Source: Hydrangea macrophylla
Taxonomy: Eukaryota; Streptophyta; Magnoliopsida; Cornales; Hydrangeaceae
DNA length: 64,000 bases
Assembly (NCBI GenBank): GCA_033977485.1
Contig: CM066994.1
Location: 27,000,681-27,064,680 of the forward strand
Direction of reading: 5' to 3'
Below the pieces are notes generated by a model that had not been told where the DNA came from, made no database searches, and saw only the letters and a program-made list of their open reading frames with translations. A program made the position numbers and the translations under genes. Below are positions 31,684 to 43,668 of the stretch, piece after piece (within the stretch, counting starts at the first letter, position 1; each line of letters opens with the position of its first letter).

Positions 31684-34600
31684 TGTAGACACCCCATTTT
31701 GTCGGCTATCAGATTTCGGGGACCCATAGCTTGGTGATTCACAATGATCGAGAAGACTCAAAAGGACTCCTGGAAGTTAGTTCTTTTTCTCAAAATGCTC
31801 AGAATGACCAAAACGCTCCAGAAAGCCCAAAAGCTCCCAGATTCGGACCAAAAGTTCTGGAAACAAGCTACGACGTAAGAAAAATAATAAAATGAGTTTT
31901 TAAGTAAAATCGGATGAAATCGTCAGCTCCCAGAGACCCCCGGAATACCCGGAAGTTCTCAGAAAGTTCCCGTTGACCGATTTGACCAAGGTTTGACCAA
32001 GTTTGACCGAAAATCGTCCAAATTTTTCAGAATCCTTCTAGATCATGTGGAAAGTATTAAAATGAGTTTTTAAAGAAAATCGAGCGAAAACGTCAGCTCC
32101 TGGGAGGTCCCATGAGTTTCCAGAACTTCCCGAGAATCCCAAGTTTGACCAGTTTGACCAGAATTTGACTTTAGAACCAGGGCACCGTAACAATTTTCAA
32201 ATATTTTTCATGGATACTAGAGGTCAATAGCTTTCCAATGGTATATCGCACATAATTTTTGGATTTAAAATGAGTTTATTATGAATTTCCGAAGACAAAA
32301 AAGGCGATCAAATCGGCTTTTATCGCAAATACCGCAAAACTTTTCAAAGTGACCTATCCCCGAACTATTTTCTTTTATGAAAAGTAGACTCCATTACCTT
32401 TCTAATGGTATATCACATCCTCAATTTGGAGTTTGTACGCATTTTCTGTGAATTTTGGACGAAATAGGGCCTTTTCGCGAATACCGGAACCTCTGGGGGC
32501 CTAAAAGGGATTATCCTGACGATTGAGGAGCAGTGCTGCCACGGCACTGGCCCAGTGCCGCCACGGCACTCTCCTCCAGAATAGTGTATTTTTGTAATTT
32601 TTCTTGGGGGTTCATTTTGATTAATTAAAAACCAAAACGACGTAGTTTTATTATTTCAGATGTTTGGGACCAATGGGAATACTTCTAAAACCCCAAACCA
32701 CCCCAAATTGGCCTATTTAAACTCCCCATTGCTCTTCATTTTAGGGGTGTCAAATGTAAGCTTTGAAAAAGTTTGGGAGAGAAAGATGTAGAGATAAGGT
32801 TAGAATAGAGAGAAAAGAAGCTTTCTTCTTTGATTTTCAAAACAAAAGTGAGTTCTAAACTTTGTTTTTTACTTCATTACTCCTATTTACTTCAACATTC
32901 AATACACCCAACCACCATTTTAGTGAGCATTTAAGAGAGAGAAAGCTTCTTCCATGTCCAATGTCATCATATATGAATGAAACACCAAACTACAAGTTCA
33001 ATACATCATGAATATCATCTATTGATTGCTATTTATTTGCTTGTTTGTTTATATAATGTTCATCTCTTCTTACCTCATTTCTTTTTTATTTTTCTTTATT
33101 TATTTACTAGTTCATCATCATCTAGATGATGACATGAAGTTTGAGGTGAGTGATCCTTATGGATAGTAGCTCTTGACCTCAAAAACATGTTTGATAGATG
33201 ATGATCATAACTTCAATACCTCCAAGGTACCCTTGAAGTTATGTTCAAATGAAAATAAATCTCTCCAACAATCTTGGAGGTTCTTGATGATAAGTTTGAT
33301 GTTGACATTTTAAGTGGCCATAATCTTTATTGGGTATTGAAAATATGCTTTCAAAACATCTACTTCAAAACCCCTCTTAAAATCCCTCATTTTAATCTCA
33401 AGAAAGAAAACTCTAGTCTTACCCAAAATCTTCAAAACAGTGAGTCAAAACAGTGAGTTATCTGAGTTCAAAGATTTCTCTAGAACTCAATACTCAATGT
33501 ATGGAAGAAAGGCCACTTGGAAAGTCTTCCTAACTCATTAGAGAACACCCGTGAGTTTTGGTTTGACTTGGAAATACTTGAAAATGGTCCATTTGGACCC
33601 AAACATTCCTTCCAGACATTCTGCCTCTGCTGTCACAGCAGCTTGGTTGACTTCCAACTTCTTTTTCAGAAAACCTTTCCAAAATGGTTGGTCCCAAATT
33701 ATTTTCCCCTTAAACTTCAATGTCTTAGGAAACGTTTTGTATAAAATGGGCCTCCAGATCATTTGTTTTCAGTTTCTAAGATTTTTCAACATTTCAGTCG
33801 ACAGTACGGACTCTGTTTCTGAGTGACCTTCATTGTTTATATGATTTCTCTAAATCTGTGATAGTTATTAAAGATTGGATTTTAGGATAGTGTTCTAGAC
33901 ACAATAAGGAAGATCTCCATAAAAAATCATACACTCAAAACATTCCTATCCCCTCTTTTCAATTTTCAAAATATCTAGTTACTGTTCTATCCACTATTCA
34001 CAACAAGCACATTTTAACTTTCATTCTTTGATTTGATGCTTATATGCATTCCAAATTAGTTCATATCTTAGGAAGTAGTTCATCTACATTTGTACATATC
34101 CCATATTGATTTCATTCATTCATTCATTCATACACCTTTTAGACTTCTAAGTCATTCTAGGAATCCATGAACAGCAAAACACCATACAACCTTGGCACAT
34201 CCTAGATGCATACATTGCATTCATGCAAGATTTGGGGTTTTTTGTAACTCTTAATCTAAGAAGATTATACGGAACGATCATGATCACACGTTCATGCTTC
34301 CCCTCGATCTAATCATCCTTTCTCATCCGTCCCGGGGATTGAGAGATCTTCTTTTCTCAAAGAATAACATGCATCATGCTAGCTTGCTAAGCATATTGTG
34401 ATTTCTTTGATTATTTGTTTCAAGAACAATCCATGTCCCCTTTTAGATTAGAAAAACTTGACTACTTGATATGTGATTAGACGATTTTTCCTAGGTTTGT
34501 TCGTGTGATCTTTCACTTTTGCATTGTGTGCTATTTGGCCTAGATCTTATGAATGATATCTTATCTTTTGATCTTCCAATTTCAAGATTCTTATGCAATG

Positions 34601-34937
34601 TAATATATTTATCATAAATATTAATTGTCGAACCAAACATAGTAGAAGATGATTATTTGGATGCTAATTGAGGCCCGTCGAAAGACGGGGCGAGTTGAGG
34701 GTGTTTTAGTCGTGACAAAGGCTTCTTCCTCTCTCGTACCAAAACCCCGAACCAAGTTCTTTGGTTATGAAGGGCCGGTGCCCTTATCCGCTTGGGTGAG
34801 TCAAATTAGGTTTCTTGGTTTCTTAAAGACCAAGTGGCGACTCTGTATCTGTTTTCAACAGACCTTCTTTTCTTTCTTTAATCCAAAACGATTTCAAACA
34901 AAAACAAACAAAAAAGGTGGAACGCCGCGTGTCCACA
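31684..34937 (+). repeat. 5' LTR of the Tat element (3,254 bp)
   Basis: TGTAGACACC (31684) to GTGTCCACA (34937). It holds GC-rich palindromic repeats near 32530-32570 (GTGCCGCCACGGCAC type) about 140 bp before a TATA-like CCTATTTAAACT (about 32708). The short frame at 33517-33744 recurs in the 3' LTR and has no family signature. Confidence 0.92.
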
Positions 34938-34940
34938 ATT

Positions 34941-34958
34941 TGGCAACTCCACTGGGGA
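34941..34958 (+). other. Primer-binding site of the Tat element
   Basis: TGGCAACTCCACTGGGGA, three bases after the LTR. Ogre/Tat elements use this type, reported as matching a tRNA-Arg 3' end; the tRNA match itself I could not test. Confidence 0.85.
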
Positions 34959-36272
34959 TTTTTATTTTAACAAAATAATACAGAGGTTTGACTCATAAGA
35001 AGCATCCTTAAAATCATCTTTTTACTTTGTCTGGTTAACCGCATTGCACTCTTACATTCCCCCCCCTCCCCCCCTCCGACTGTGTCTGAAACGCGGCGCT
35101 GACATTGTTCAGGTCTTGCTGTGCTAGGGCACAAGTCACCGTTGATACTGTACCTTCCAAGGTATATCAAAAAGAGTAAACACTTCCGTACTGTCTCTCT
35201 GACGATATTTTGGAACTCTCGTCAACGGACCCTCTTTGACTAAACCCAGCCTTTGCATATAGATTCTTGTAGAACCTTTCATAGGACTATTCATATATCT
35301 TTTCAGATAGGATAATATGATATAACTGCTGTATGCCCTGATGAGATTACCTGAGCGGTGTAGACGCTTATGTGGCATAAAACAGAACCTCTTTCTTATG
35401 ATTCCCAAGGCAATCACTCACATGTGATCACATTGAGTTGACCTGCCTAGGCACCATGACAAGGATGTCTGCTCCATGCTCACAAAGATATACACCGCAA
35501 ACCTTGTTTGTCGGTCCTAAGACATAGGAGTATGAAAACCTGCTAGAAAGTACGATCACTATCACTGTACTAACCCGTTTCTCTCAGAAACTCTGCCCAG
35601 ATATCCCAGATATAACCATACTAACCCGTTTCTCCCAGAAACTCTGTCCAGATATCCCAGATATAACCGTACTAACTCGTTTCTCTCAGAAACTCTGTCC
35701 AGATATCCCAGATATAACCGTACAAACCCGTTTCTCCCAGAAAACTCTGTCTAGATATCCCAGATATAACCGATTTTTCCCAGAAACTCTGTTCAAATTC
35801 CCCAGAAATATCAGAAACTGTGTCCGGATATCCCAGTTTCTCCCAAAAACTCTGTCCAAATCAACCGAAAATGTCCAGTCTCTCCTAGAAGCCTTCATAA
35901 AAACCTGGAAACCCCTGTTATCCCTTGATGATCGTACTGGAAAGTAAGATTGGCACACTCTATATGGTTAGGACCTTATTTGTTTAACTGCTATCTGTTA
36001 GAAATAGGAGCATCATATAGATTAGGGCTTACATCTGCATGCTTGTCTCACATGCATACACCATTCCCATCAATCTACACGCACTGTCTTGAGTCAGTCC
36101 ACATCACTGTCTTTGTCTGTCTAAGTCGTCACTATCAGGATCTGATACATCCCTTTCTCTCAAAATCTGTCAGGTCAGAATCGATTCCCAAGGTCAGCAG
36201 CCGGGATCCTCGTCGTGGGTCAGGAGTTCAGATAATCGTTTGGTCAGAATCGGTCCGACAGCCTACTTCAGC
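34959..36272 (+). other. Tat leader with 51-bp tandem repeats; no gene
   Basis: The leader between primer site and gag. From about 35569 to 35870 a 51-bp unit ('cccgtttctcccagaaac' with 'cagatatcccagatataacc') is repeated more than four times, with starts at 35569, 35620, 35671 and 35722, then decays. No ORF1 of the Ogre type is seen, which argues against a typical Ogre. Confidence 0.75.
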
Positions 36273-37500
36273 ATGAATAGAGAAGAGTTGGAAAACAAGG
36301 TTACCGAGTTGGGAGCAACTATAAGCCAACAGTCTGACAGCCTAGCCCAAGTTCTGAAGTTCATGGAAGAATTGAAGCAACAGCAGTCGCAACCTCCGCC
36401 TGGGTTTCCACCACCAGGGTTTGAGCCACCCCCACATGAGAATAACGGAGAGGAAGACTGGCTTCAAGGGGTCCCACCATTTGCATATGAAAAGAAGCTC
36501 CAAGAGAAAATGGATAAGGTTGACAAGCTGGAGAGCGTACTAAGGAAAAGCAAGGGGGTCGATGATTACATGCTAGGCCTGGAAGGCCTCTTTGAGCCTG
36601 TTAAGCTGAAATTGCCGGAGAACTTCAAAATGCCTACCATCGACCGTTTTGATGGAACTGGGAATCCAAAAAGCCAGGTGAAGCTATGTATAAGTATCTT
36701 CCAGTCCATGGGTTGTACCCACGAACACATTGCGATGTTGTTCCCGCAAACTCTTGCAAAGTCTGCACTGTCATGGTTCCTAACCTTGGAAGCCTCTAAA
36801 ACCCGGGCATAGGAAGACATCGTTCGAGTCTTCGTCGATCATTACTCCTACAATCAAGAGCTGGATGTCACTATCAGGGATTTGGAAACAACCCGACAGA
36901 ACAATAATGAATCCTTCGCTGTATTTCTGAGCAGATGGAGGAACAAGGTAGCCCAAATGACCTACTGGCCGGTTGAGAAGGAACAAGTGAGAATGCTAAT
37001 CCGAAATCTACACCGCTCTATCATGAGAAATTGTTCTACCAGTCCATCTCCCCCTTTGAGGAGTTGTTTAAAGTTGGAACTCGAATTGAAGACACTATCA
37101 GAGAAGGAAAGATCAAAAAGAAAGAGCCTCTGAGTCAGTCAAGAAGGCCCAACTACTCCCGAAATCCCCCGGATGTCAATGCCCTTAGCAGCCAACCCAT
37201 GGCGTACCCTCCTAGGCCATACCAACCCTCAAACCAGGCAAATTCTTCCAATCGCCCTTTCCAGAAAAAGCCCCCTCGCAACTTCGCTAAGTTAGAAATC
37301 ACTCTCTCCTCAGCCTTAGACCGCCTCCTCAAAAAGGGCCATCTCCAACTACTCCAGCCTCGAAATACCTCGCCCCCGTCTAACTGCAATGTGTCCAAAT
37401 GATGTACTTACCACCAAGCCCCTGGCCACAACACCGATGATTGCATGCGCCTCCGCCATGATATCCAAGACCTCATTGACCAGAATATCATCGAGCCGCC
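36273..37500 (+). pseudogene. Tat gag with stops and a frameshift
   Basis: The first ATG is 36273 (MNREELENKVTELG). The N-terminus is a coiled coil followed by a Pro-rich segment (PPPGFPPPGFEPPPH). The gag core reads FDGTGNPKSQVKLCISIF...LPQTLAKSALSWFLTLE-like, then a TAG at 36810-36812. The core continues in frame (ESFAVFLSRWRNKVAQM), loses frame near 37015 and continues one frame over to a TGA at 37400-37402. It is followed by a CTYHQAPGHNTDDC zinc-binding motif, the CX2HX4HX4C type of Tat gags. Both stops are one transition from a sense codon. Confidence 0.88.
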
Positions 37501-37644
37501 TCCGAAGCAGCCCCATATCACTCAAAATCCTCTACCAAACCACCAAAATATCAGCCTCATCGAGTCTAATCCTATATCCTTCAACCCTGCTACCTATATC
37601 ACCCCCTAGGACAACCCTTACCCCTCATTGACATCCTGGACTCT

Positions 37645-38139
37645 GTGGGAATTCATCTGATTGAAGGGGAGAATGACGAGTGGCAGCAACAGCTAGACGA
37701 TGAGCAAGACTTGTTCTTTCTAGAAGAGCATGATCTAGGAGTGGTAGACCTCAAGTGGCACGATCCCAACAATGAGAGTAATGCTTCTATCTGGAGCGAG
37801 CCAAAAAAGCCATTTATGGGAACAGATTGTGACTGGTTCAAAGAAGATGAGACTGCAGAAGGGCCTACTCCCACCGAGATTGATCATTTGACCAGGTCAG
37901 GCCGTCATTATCAGCCTCCACAGCCTACCACCGAAGCAACCGAGAAAGGTCTGGTCAAAGACAAGGGAAAGGGAAAAATGGACGAGGTCATCCAGGAAGA
38001 TAACGAGTTGATAAAGCAGTTGAAAAAGACCCAAGCACATCTCTCGATGTGGGACATCATGGTAACATCCTACAAGCATAGGCAAGCTGTGTTAAATGCC
38101 TTGGCTGGAATAGAGGTCCCCCATCGACGCCGCACCTGA
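37645..38139 (+). pseudogene. Gag-protease linker segment of the Tat element
   Basis: A 164-codon open stretch, acidic at first (EGENDEWQQQLDDEQDLFFLEE), then TRSGRHYQPP, a sequence commonly found just before protease in Tat polyproteins. It is separated from protease by an extra C in a C-run near 38120. No enzymatic motif. Confidence 0.75.
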
Positions 38140-38143
38140 GGAC

Positions 38144-38806
38144 ATGGTGGCTTTCTTGGGCACACTTACCCCTGACCCAATCATTACATTTTCTGACGAA
38201 GACCTGCCACCAGAAGGATCTGCACATAACAAAGCATTGTACATCACTGTCGGATGTAAGGGGCAGCAGGTGCCGTTTTGTCTGGTCGATACAGGTTCTG
38301 CCTTAAATGTTTGTGCCCTAAGGACTGCCACCGCTTTGGGGGTCGATGTCCTTGACATCACGCCATCTGTACAATCCGTGAGGGCCTACGATAACACCAA
38401 GAGGAATGTGATGGGAACTGTCTCTCTACAAATCCGGGTAGGATCTTTGGTAAGCACTGAAGTTTTTCAAGTCATGGACATACCTGCCTCGTTCAACTTG
38501 TTGATCGGAAGGTCCTGGCTGCATGCCAACAAAGACGTATCATCCACTGTGCACCAAATGATCAAGTACATTCATGAGAAGGAAGTGAAAATCATTCTCG
38601 GTAATAGTTGGGGTAATGAAGCTTTCCCGAACTACGCTCCCATTTTGAAAATCCAAATACCTGAGCTAAAAGAAGGAGAAATTGGGGGATTTTTCATGGA
38701 AGAAGTCCACATGATCAATGACGAAGACAGGTTCCCCGAGGTCCACTCCGCAGTTGTCAACATTGTCTGCAAAATGAACTACTTCCCCGGAATGGGATTG
38801 GGCTGA
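38144..38806 (+). pseudogene. Tat aspartic protease
   Basis: Contains the active-site LVDTGSALNV (about 38285) and the C-terminal FNLLIGRSWLH typical of retropepsin-like plant gypsy proteases. The catalytic Asp is intact. The frame runs on into RT but is stopped by TGA at 38804-38806 after FPGMGLG. The protease would cut the polyprotein in particles. As a domain it looks complete; as part of the polyprotein it is cut off from RT. Confidence 0.9.
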
Positions 38807-40412
38807 CGCCAGCAAGGGATTCGTGAGTTCCCTCAGATCAAAGGGCAACAAGGCACTTTTGGGTTAGGGTACAAGCCCACTGAAGAAGACGTCGAGCTAC
38901 AGAGGCCATGGAAGAAAAGGGTAAAGGGTCTCCCACCATACCGTAAAACCTTGAATGGACAATTCATCAAAGAAGGGGATGATTTCCCCTACTTCGGATT
39001 CCCCGAACCTTGGATCCATCAAACCACTAGGAAAAGGCACCCCGGGCTTGAAATCTTCGCTGACTGCGAAAGGCCCCCATATCAGGATCCGTTCTATCCC
39101 GAAGAAGTTGAGAAGACCCCGGAGGAAGACTGGTTGAAATACTTGGACACTGAAGCCATCGAGAAAATGTGGGAGGAATCCGCTGAGAAGAAGGAAGAAA
39201 AGAGGGCCAAGAGCCAAGATGATCAGATCAAGCCAACTGAGGAGGGTCTGAGCAACCATGCAGTAGAGTCATCTGTCTGTGTCTCCCAATCCCCTGTTCC
39301 CCCAGAGTCTGTACTGCCAATTATCGAGTCTGTACCAGAGTCGGCTGCTGTAAGCCCACCATTGTCCAATGTAATCACTTCACCTGTCATGAATGAAATG
39401 AAAGACGATTCTGCTTACTCCTCTGTGTCTAATACTTGTGAATGCACAGATCCCTCCGAGGATCTCCCAATCGAACTTAAGCAACTAATTGAAAAACCAC
39501 CTGCTTATGAAATAATTGAAGATACTTTATCGGTTAACCTAGGTGAAATAGATAATCCACAAATTGTGCAAATCGGCTCAACTCTTAATAAAGAAGAAAA
39601 AGAAGAGTTAAATCTCTTGCTAAAAGAATTCAAAGATGTTTTTGCTTGGTCTTACGAAGACATGCCTGGGGTCGATCCCGACATTGTCCAACATCATATT
39701 CCCCTCCTCCCCAATTCTAAACCTGTCAAGCAGAAACTAAGGCGCATGAGGCCAGAATAGGCACTCAAGGTTAAAGAAGAAGTGGAGAAGCAATTCAAGG
39801 CAGGGTTCATCATTGTCACCGAATATCCGGAATGGGTTGCCAATATCGTGCCAGTCCCGAAGAAGGATGGAAAAGTTTGTGTATGCGTCGATTTTCGTGA
39901 TTTAAACAAAGCCAGTCCCAAGGATGACTTCCCGCTTCCCCACATTGATGTCTTAGTGGATAACACCGCTGGACATGAGCTGCTTTCATTCATGGATGGC
40001 TTTTTAGGGTACAATCAGATTCTAATGGTGCCAGAAGATCGAAAAAAGACGACATTCACCACCCCTTGGGGGACCTACTGTTATAGAGTAATGCCTTTCG
40101 GACTCAAGAATGCTGGGGCAACCTACCAAAGAGCTGCCACCACTCTGCTGCATGACATGATTCACAAGGAAGCAGAAGTGTATGTAGATGACATGATCGT
40201 GAAGTCCAGGGACAGAGAAGGACACCTGGTAGCGTTGGAAAAGTTTTTTGAAAGGTTGCGCAAATACAAAATGAGGTTGAATCCAAAGAAATTCACTTTC
40301 GGTGTGACCTCCGGTAAACTCCTGGGTTTTCTCATCACACAAAGGGGGATAGAGGTGGATCCCTCTAAGATCAAGGCAATCCTAGAAATGACGCCACCAC
40401 AGAATGAAAAGA
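38807..40412 (+). pseudogene. Tat reverse transcriptase
   Basis: Same frame as protease. A connector with GYKPTEEDVELQ and an acidic, variable segment lead to the RT start (EFKDVFAWSYEDMPG, IVQHHIPLLP). A TAG at 39758-39760 follows RRMRPE. After it come the RT blocks PVPKKDGKVCVCVDFRDLNKA, MDGFLGYNQI, TPWGTYCYRVMPFGLKNAGA and the catalytic YVDDMIVKSR (about 40180), then the LGFLITQRGIEVDPSKI thumb. The frame is lost by one missing base near 40410. The catalytic residues are present. Confidence 0.92.
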
Positions 40413-40413
40413 A

Positions 40414-41781
40414 GTGAGGGGGTTCCTCGGAAGAATCCAATTTATCAGCCGCTTCATTTCCAAACTCACAACTACATGCGATCCTTTGTTCCGATTACTG
40501 AGAAAAGGGGAAAAGTTCCAATGGGATGACCAATGCCAAGCCGCTTTCGACAAAATAAAAGCCTACCTTCAAAATCCGCTGGTCCTCTCACCACCCACTC
40601 CTCAGAAGCCCTTATTCCTTTACCTATCTGTCTCCAAAAATGCCATGGGTTGCATGCTAGCCCAAGAAGGAGAAGAAAACCACTCCGAAAAAGCCATATA
40701 CTACCTCAGCAGGAGGATGACTGGGTATGAGCTCAACTACTCTACCCTCGAAAAAACATGTTGGGCTTTGGTTTGGTGTACCCGCCGACTGAGGCACTAC
40801 ATGCTGGCCTTCCCGGTTGTGCTCATATCCCGCATGGATCCTCTAAAATACCTTCTCGAAAAACCCGCCCTGACCGGTCGTATATCCCGTTGGTTACTCC
40901 TACTATCTGAATTCGATATCAAGTATGTTACAAGCAAATCGGTAAAAGGGAGAACCGTAGCTGAGCATCTCATAGAACATGCCGTTGACTTCGAAGAAAG
41001 TGGGGACTTTCCATTTCCGGACGAGAATATCATGGAAATCAAGGAAGAACAGTGGAAGTTGTACTTTGATGGAGCAGCCAACATGAAAGGATACGGAGTA
41101 GGAATGATCCTAGTATCACCAAGTGGGGACCATACTCCGTTGGCAGTCAAGCTCAAGTATAACTCTACCAACAACACTGCTGAATACGAAGCATGCATTC
41201 TGGCAATGGAAGCAGCCATAGAGCTGAAAGTTCGAAAGTTGGACGTCTTCGGGGACTCAAATCTCATCATATCTCAAGCTAGAAGAGAATGGAAAGTAAA
41301 AGAAGAAAGGTTAAAGTCCTATCATGATCATCTAGACCAACTCAAGAGGCAGTTCGAGAACATCACATTCCTCTACTTGCCCAGGGAAGAGAATCAGCTA
41401 GCGGATTCATTGGCTATCTTAGCCTCCATGATCAAGATTCCTGTGGGAGTCAAGATGATGCCTTTGGTAATTGAGCAGAGGTACGAGCCTTCGTTCAACA
41501 TAATCGCCACGATCGAAGAAGAAGAGAATGGAATACCATGGTATCAGGATGTCTGGGATTTCATAGAAAAAGGGGACATACCCCCAAGAATCTACCGAGA
41601 AATACAAAAGGGCCATTCGAAGATTCGCAGCACAATTCATCATTTGCGGTGGAAAACTGCTAAAGAAAGGATACAATGGTCACAACCTGACTTGCTTGTT
41701 TGGAAAGAGCTCCAGAAGAATGATGGAGGAAATACACGAGGGGGTAAGCAGCCCGCACATGAACGGTCACATGTTGGCTAA
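40414..41781 (+). pseudogene. Tat RNase H region: degenerate RNase H plus archaeal-type RNase H
   Basis: Begins MRGFLGRIQFISRFI (RT connection) and continues with the original gypsy RNase H, FLYLSVSKNAMGCMLAQ, which lacks the expected first Asp. A second RNase H follows: LYFDGAANMKGYGVG, NNTAEYEACILAMEAA, FGDSNLIISQ and NQLADSLAIL, in which the D-E-D-D set is complete. This duplicated arrangement, with decay of the first copy, is characteristic of the Tat lineage. The 455-codon frame is intact, but its last roughly 30 codons are out of frame with integrase. Confidence 0.93.
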
Positions 41782-42772
41782 GAAAATCATAAGACAAGGG
41801 TACTACTGGACAACTTTGGAGAAAGATTTTTGCGAATACGTAAGAAGGTGTCACAAGTGCCAGATCCATGCAAACATGATGCATGTACCACCATCTCTTC
41901 TATACAGCATGACCTCGCCTTGGCCATTCTCAACACGGGGAATCGATATCATCGGTGAAGTCGTTCCAAAAGCCTCAAATGGAAATCGGTACATTTTGGT
42001 GGTCATAGACTACTTTACAAAATGGGTAGAAGCCGCATCCTACACCAAGTTGGGGGCCAAGGAAGTGGCCAAATTCATCAAAAGAAATCTCATCTGCCGT
42101 TATGGAGTCCCCCATGAGATTATTTTGGACAACGGGAGTCATTTCAAAGCGGAAGTCAGGGATCTGTTCGAGGAATACAAAATCACTTATCACAAGTCAT
42201 CACCGTACAGACCACAGACTAATGGGGCAGTCGAGGCTGCAAATAAGAATGTCAAGGCCATACTACAGAAATAAGCCGATACCTATAAAGACTGGCATGA
42301 AAAGCTACCATTCACACTTTGGGGATACAGAACATCGATAAGGACGTCCACAGGAGCAACTCCTTACTCACTAGTGTATGGGATGGAAGCGGTACTTCCG
42401 ATCGAGATAGAACTACCGTCCCTGCGCGTGATGGCAGAATGTGAAATTTCAGAATCAGATTGGTTGAGGGAAAGATACGAAGAAGTGGCTCTCATAGATG
42501 AAAAGCGCCTAGCGGCAGTCGACCATGTCCGAATCTATCAAAAGAGGATAGCCCGTGCTTTCAACAAAAGGGTTCGTCCGAGGAAGATTGTCAAGGGCGA
42601 CCTTGTCCTTAAGGAATTGCGAGCTCCGATCTTTGATCCCCGTGGGAAGTTTAAACCTAAATGGGTCGGCCCTTACATCGTCAAGTCCATTCTTTATTAT
42701 CTCATGGACCTCGATGGTGTCGAATTCAAAGAACCAATCAATATGGACCGCCTAGAAAAGTACTATGCTTGA
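41696..42772 (+). pseudogene. Tat integrase
   Basis: Zinc-binding region EEIHEGVSSPHMNGH...CEYVRRCHKCQIH (HHCC). The core has GIDIIGEV, DNGSHF and NGAVEAANKNV, so D-D-E is kept. A TAA at 42272-42274 breaks the frame, which otherwise continues through LWGYRTSIRTSTGATPYSLV and the C-terminal WVGPYIVKSI...NMDRLEKYYA to 42772. It inserts element DNA into chromosomes; here it is interrupted. No chromodomain, as expected for Tat. Confidence 0.92.
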
Positions 42773-42779
42773 CCATTCC

Positions 42780-43402
42780 CTAACCAATTTCCTTCAAGCC
42801 TTGCCTTGAACTACGCTCGACCTGATTCCCACTCGGGGATACGTAGGCAACCATATCGGTTCGGTCGCTCCATCAAAATAACCATTTCCTTCAAGCCTTG
42901 CCTTGAACTACGCTCGACCTGATTCCCACTCGGGGATACGTAGGTAACCACATCGGTTCGGTCGCTCTACTCACAAAAACAGCCCAATTTCTTTCAAGCT
43001 TTGGCGCGAACTATGCTGAACCTGATCCCCGCTCGGGCGTACGTAGGCAAACTTTCAAAAAGAAAAGAAGGATGGCTCGCTAGGTTGAAAATCCTAAAGG
43101 ATGCCTAGGCAAAAGTTAGAGTTAAATCCAAGGTGAGCAATAACAAAAGAGAGAAAAGAGCTCGCTAGGTCACCTAACTGGTGCCTAGGCAAAATTATGA
43201 GCGTGTGAGAAAAATAAAGTCGCGGTCCTTACCATAACCCAGAAATCACCCTCCACACTAGGGGCAAACTTCGGCCACTCGCCTCGTTTGCTTGAACCTC
43301 TTCTAAACTAGGGGCAAACGTTGGTCATCTACCTCATTTGCCTCACAACCATACATATCCCAAACTAGGGGCAAACTTCGGCCACCCGCCTCGTTTGCCT
43401 CT
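42780..43402 (+). repeat. Three short tandem-repeat families after integrase
   Basis: About 42782-43058: three copies of a roughly 104-bp unit ('gaactacgctcgacctgatt...cggggatacgtaggcaac'). About 43074-43200: two copies of a unit starting 'gctcgctagg' and ending 'tgcctaggcaaaa'. About 43255-43402: three copies of a roughly 59-bp unit ('actaggggcaaacttcggcc'). Tat 3' untranslated regions are known to be hypervariable and rich in tandem repeats. Confidence 0.85.
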
Positions 43403-43668
43403 AATCGTCCTAGCATGCCCAAGCGAGTACCAAAAGCAACATCTAATTGGAATCTCGGTTACAAAATTTTTTAGAAAGCTAAAATGCATAAAATGAGATT
43501 CCCAAAGTAACCAAGGTTCACCGATAAACAAACTTTGAATATTACATAAGCGTGAATGATCAAAGAAATAAAAGTCTTTCAAAAAGCAGTCACACATGAT
43601 CAAAGACACTTGGAGGAATGAGCAGATTCAGTCAGGTCTAGTTTTATCTTTTATTTCTTCAAAGGTCT

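Noticed and set aside
33517..33826. Short frames in the Tat 5' LTR, recurring at 51007-51246
   Set aside because: The recurrence is due to the LTR pair. There is no family signature and LTRs of this lineage are non-coding.
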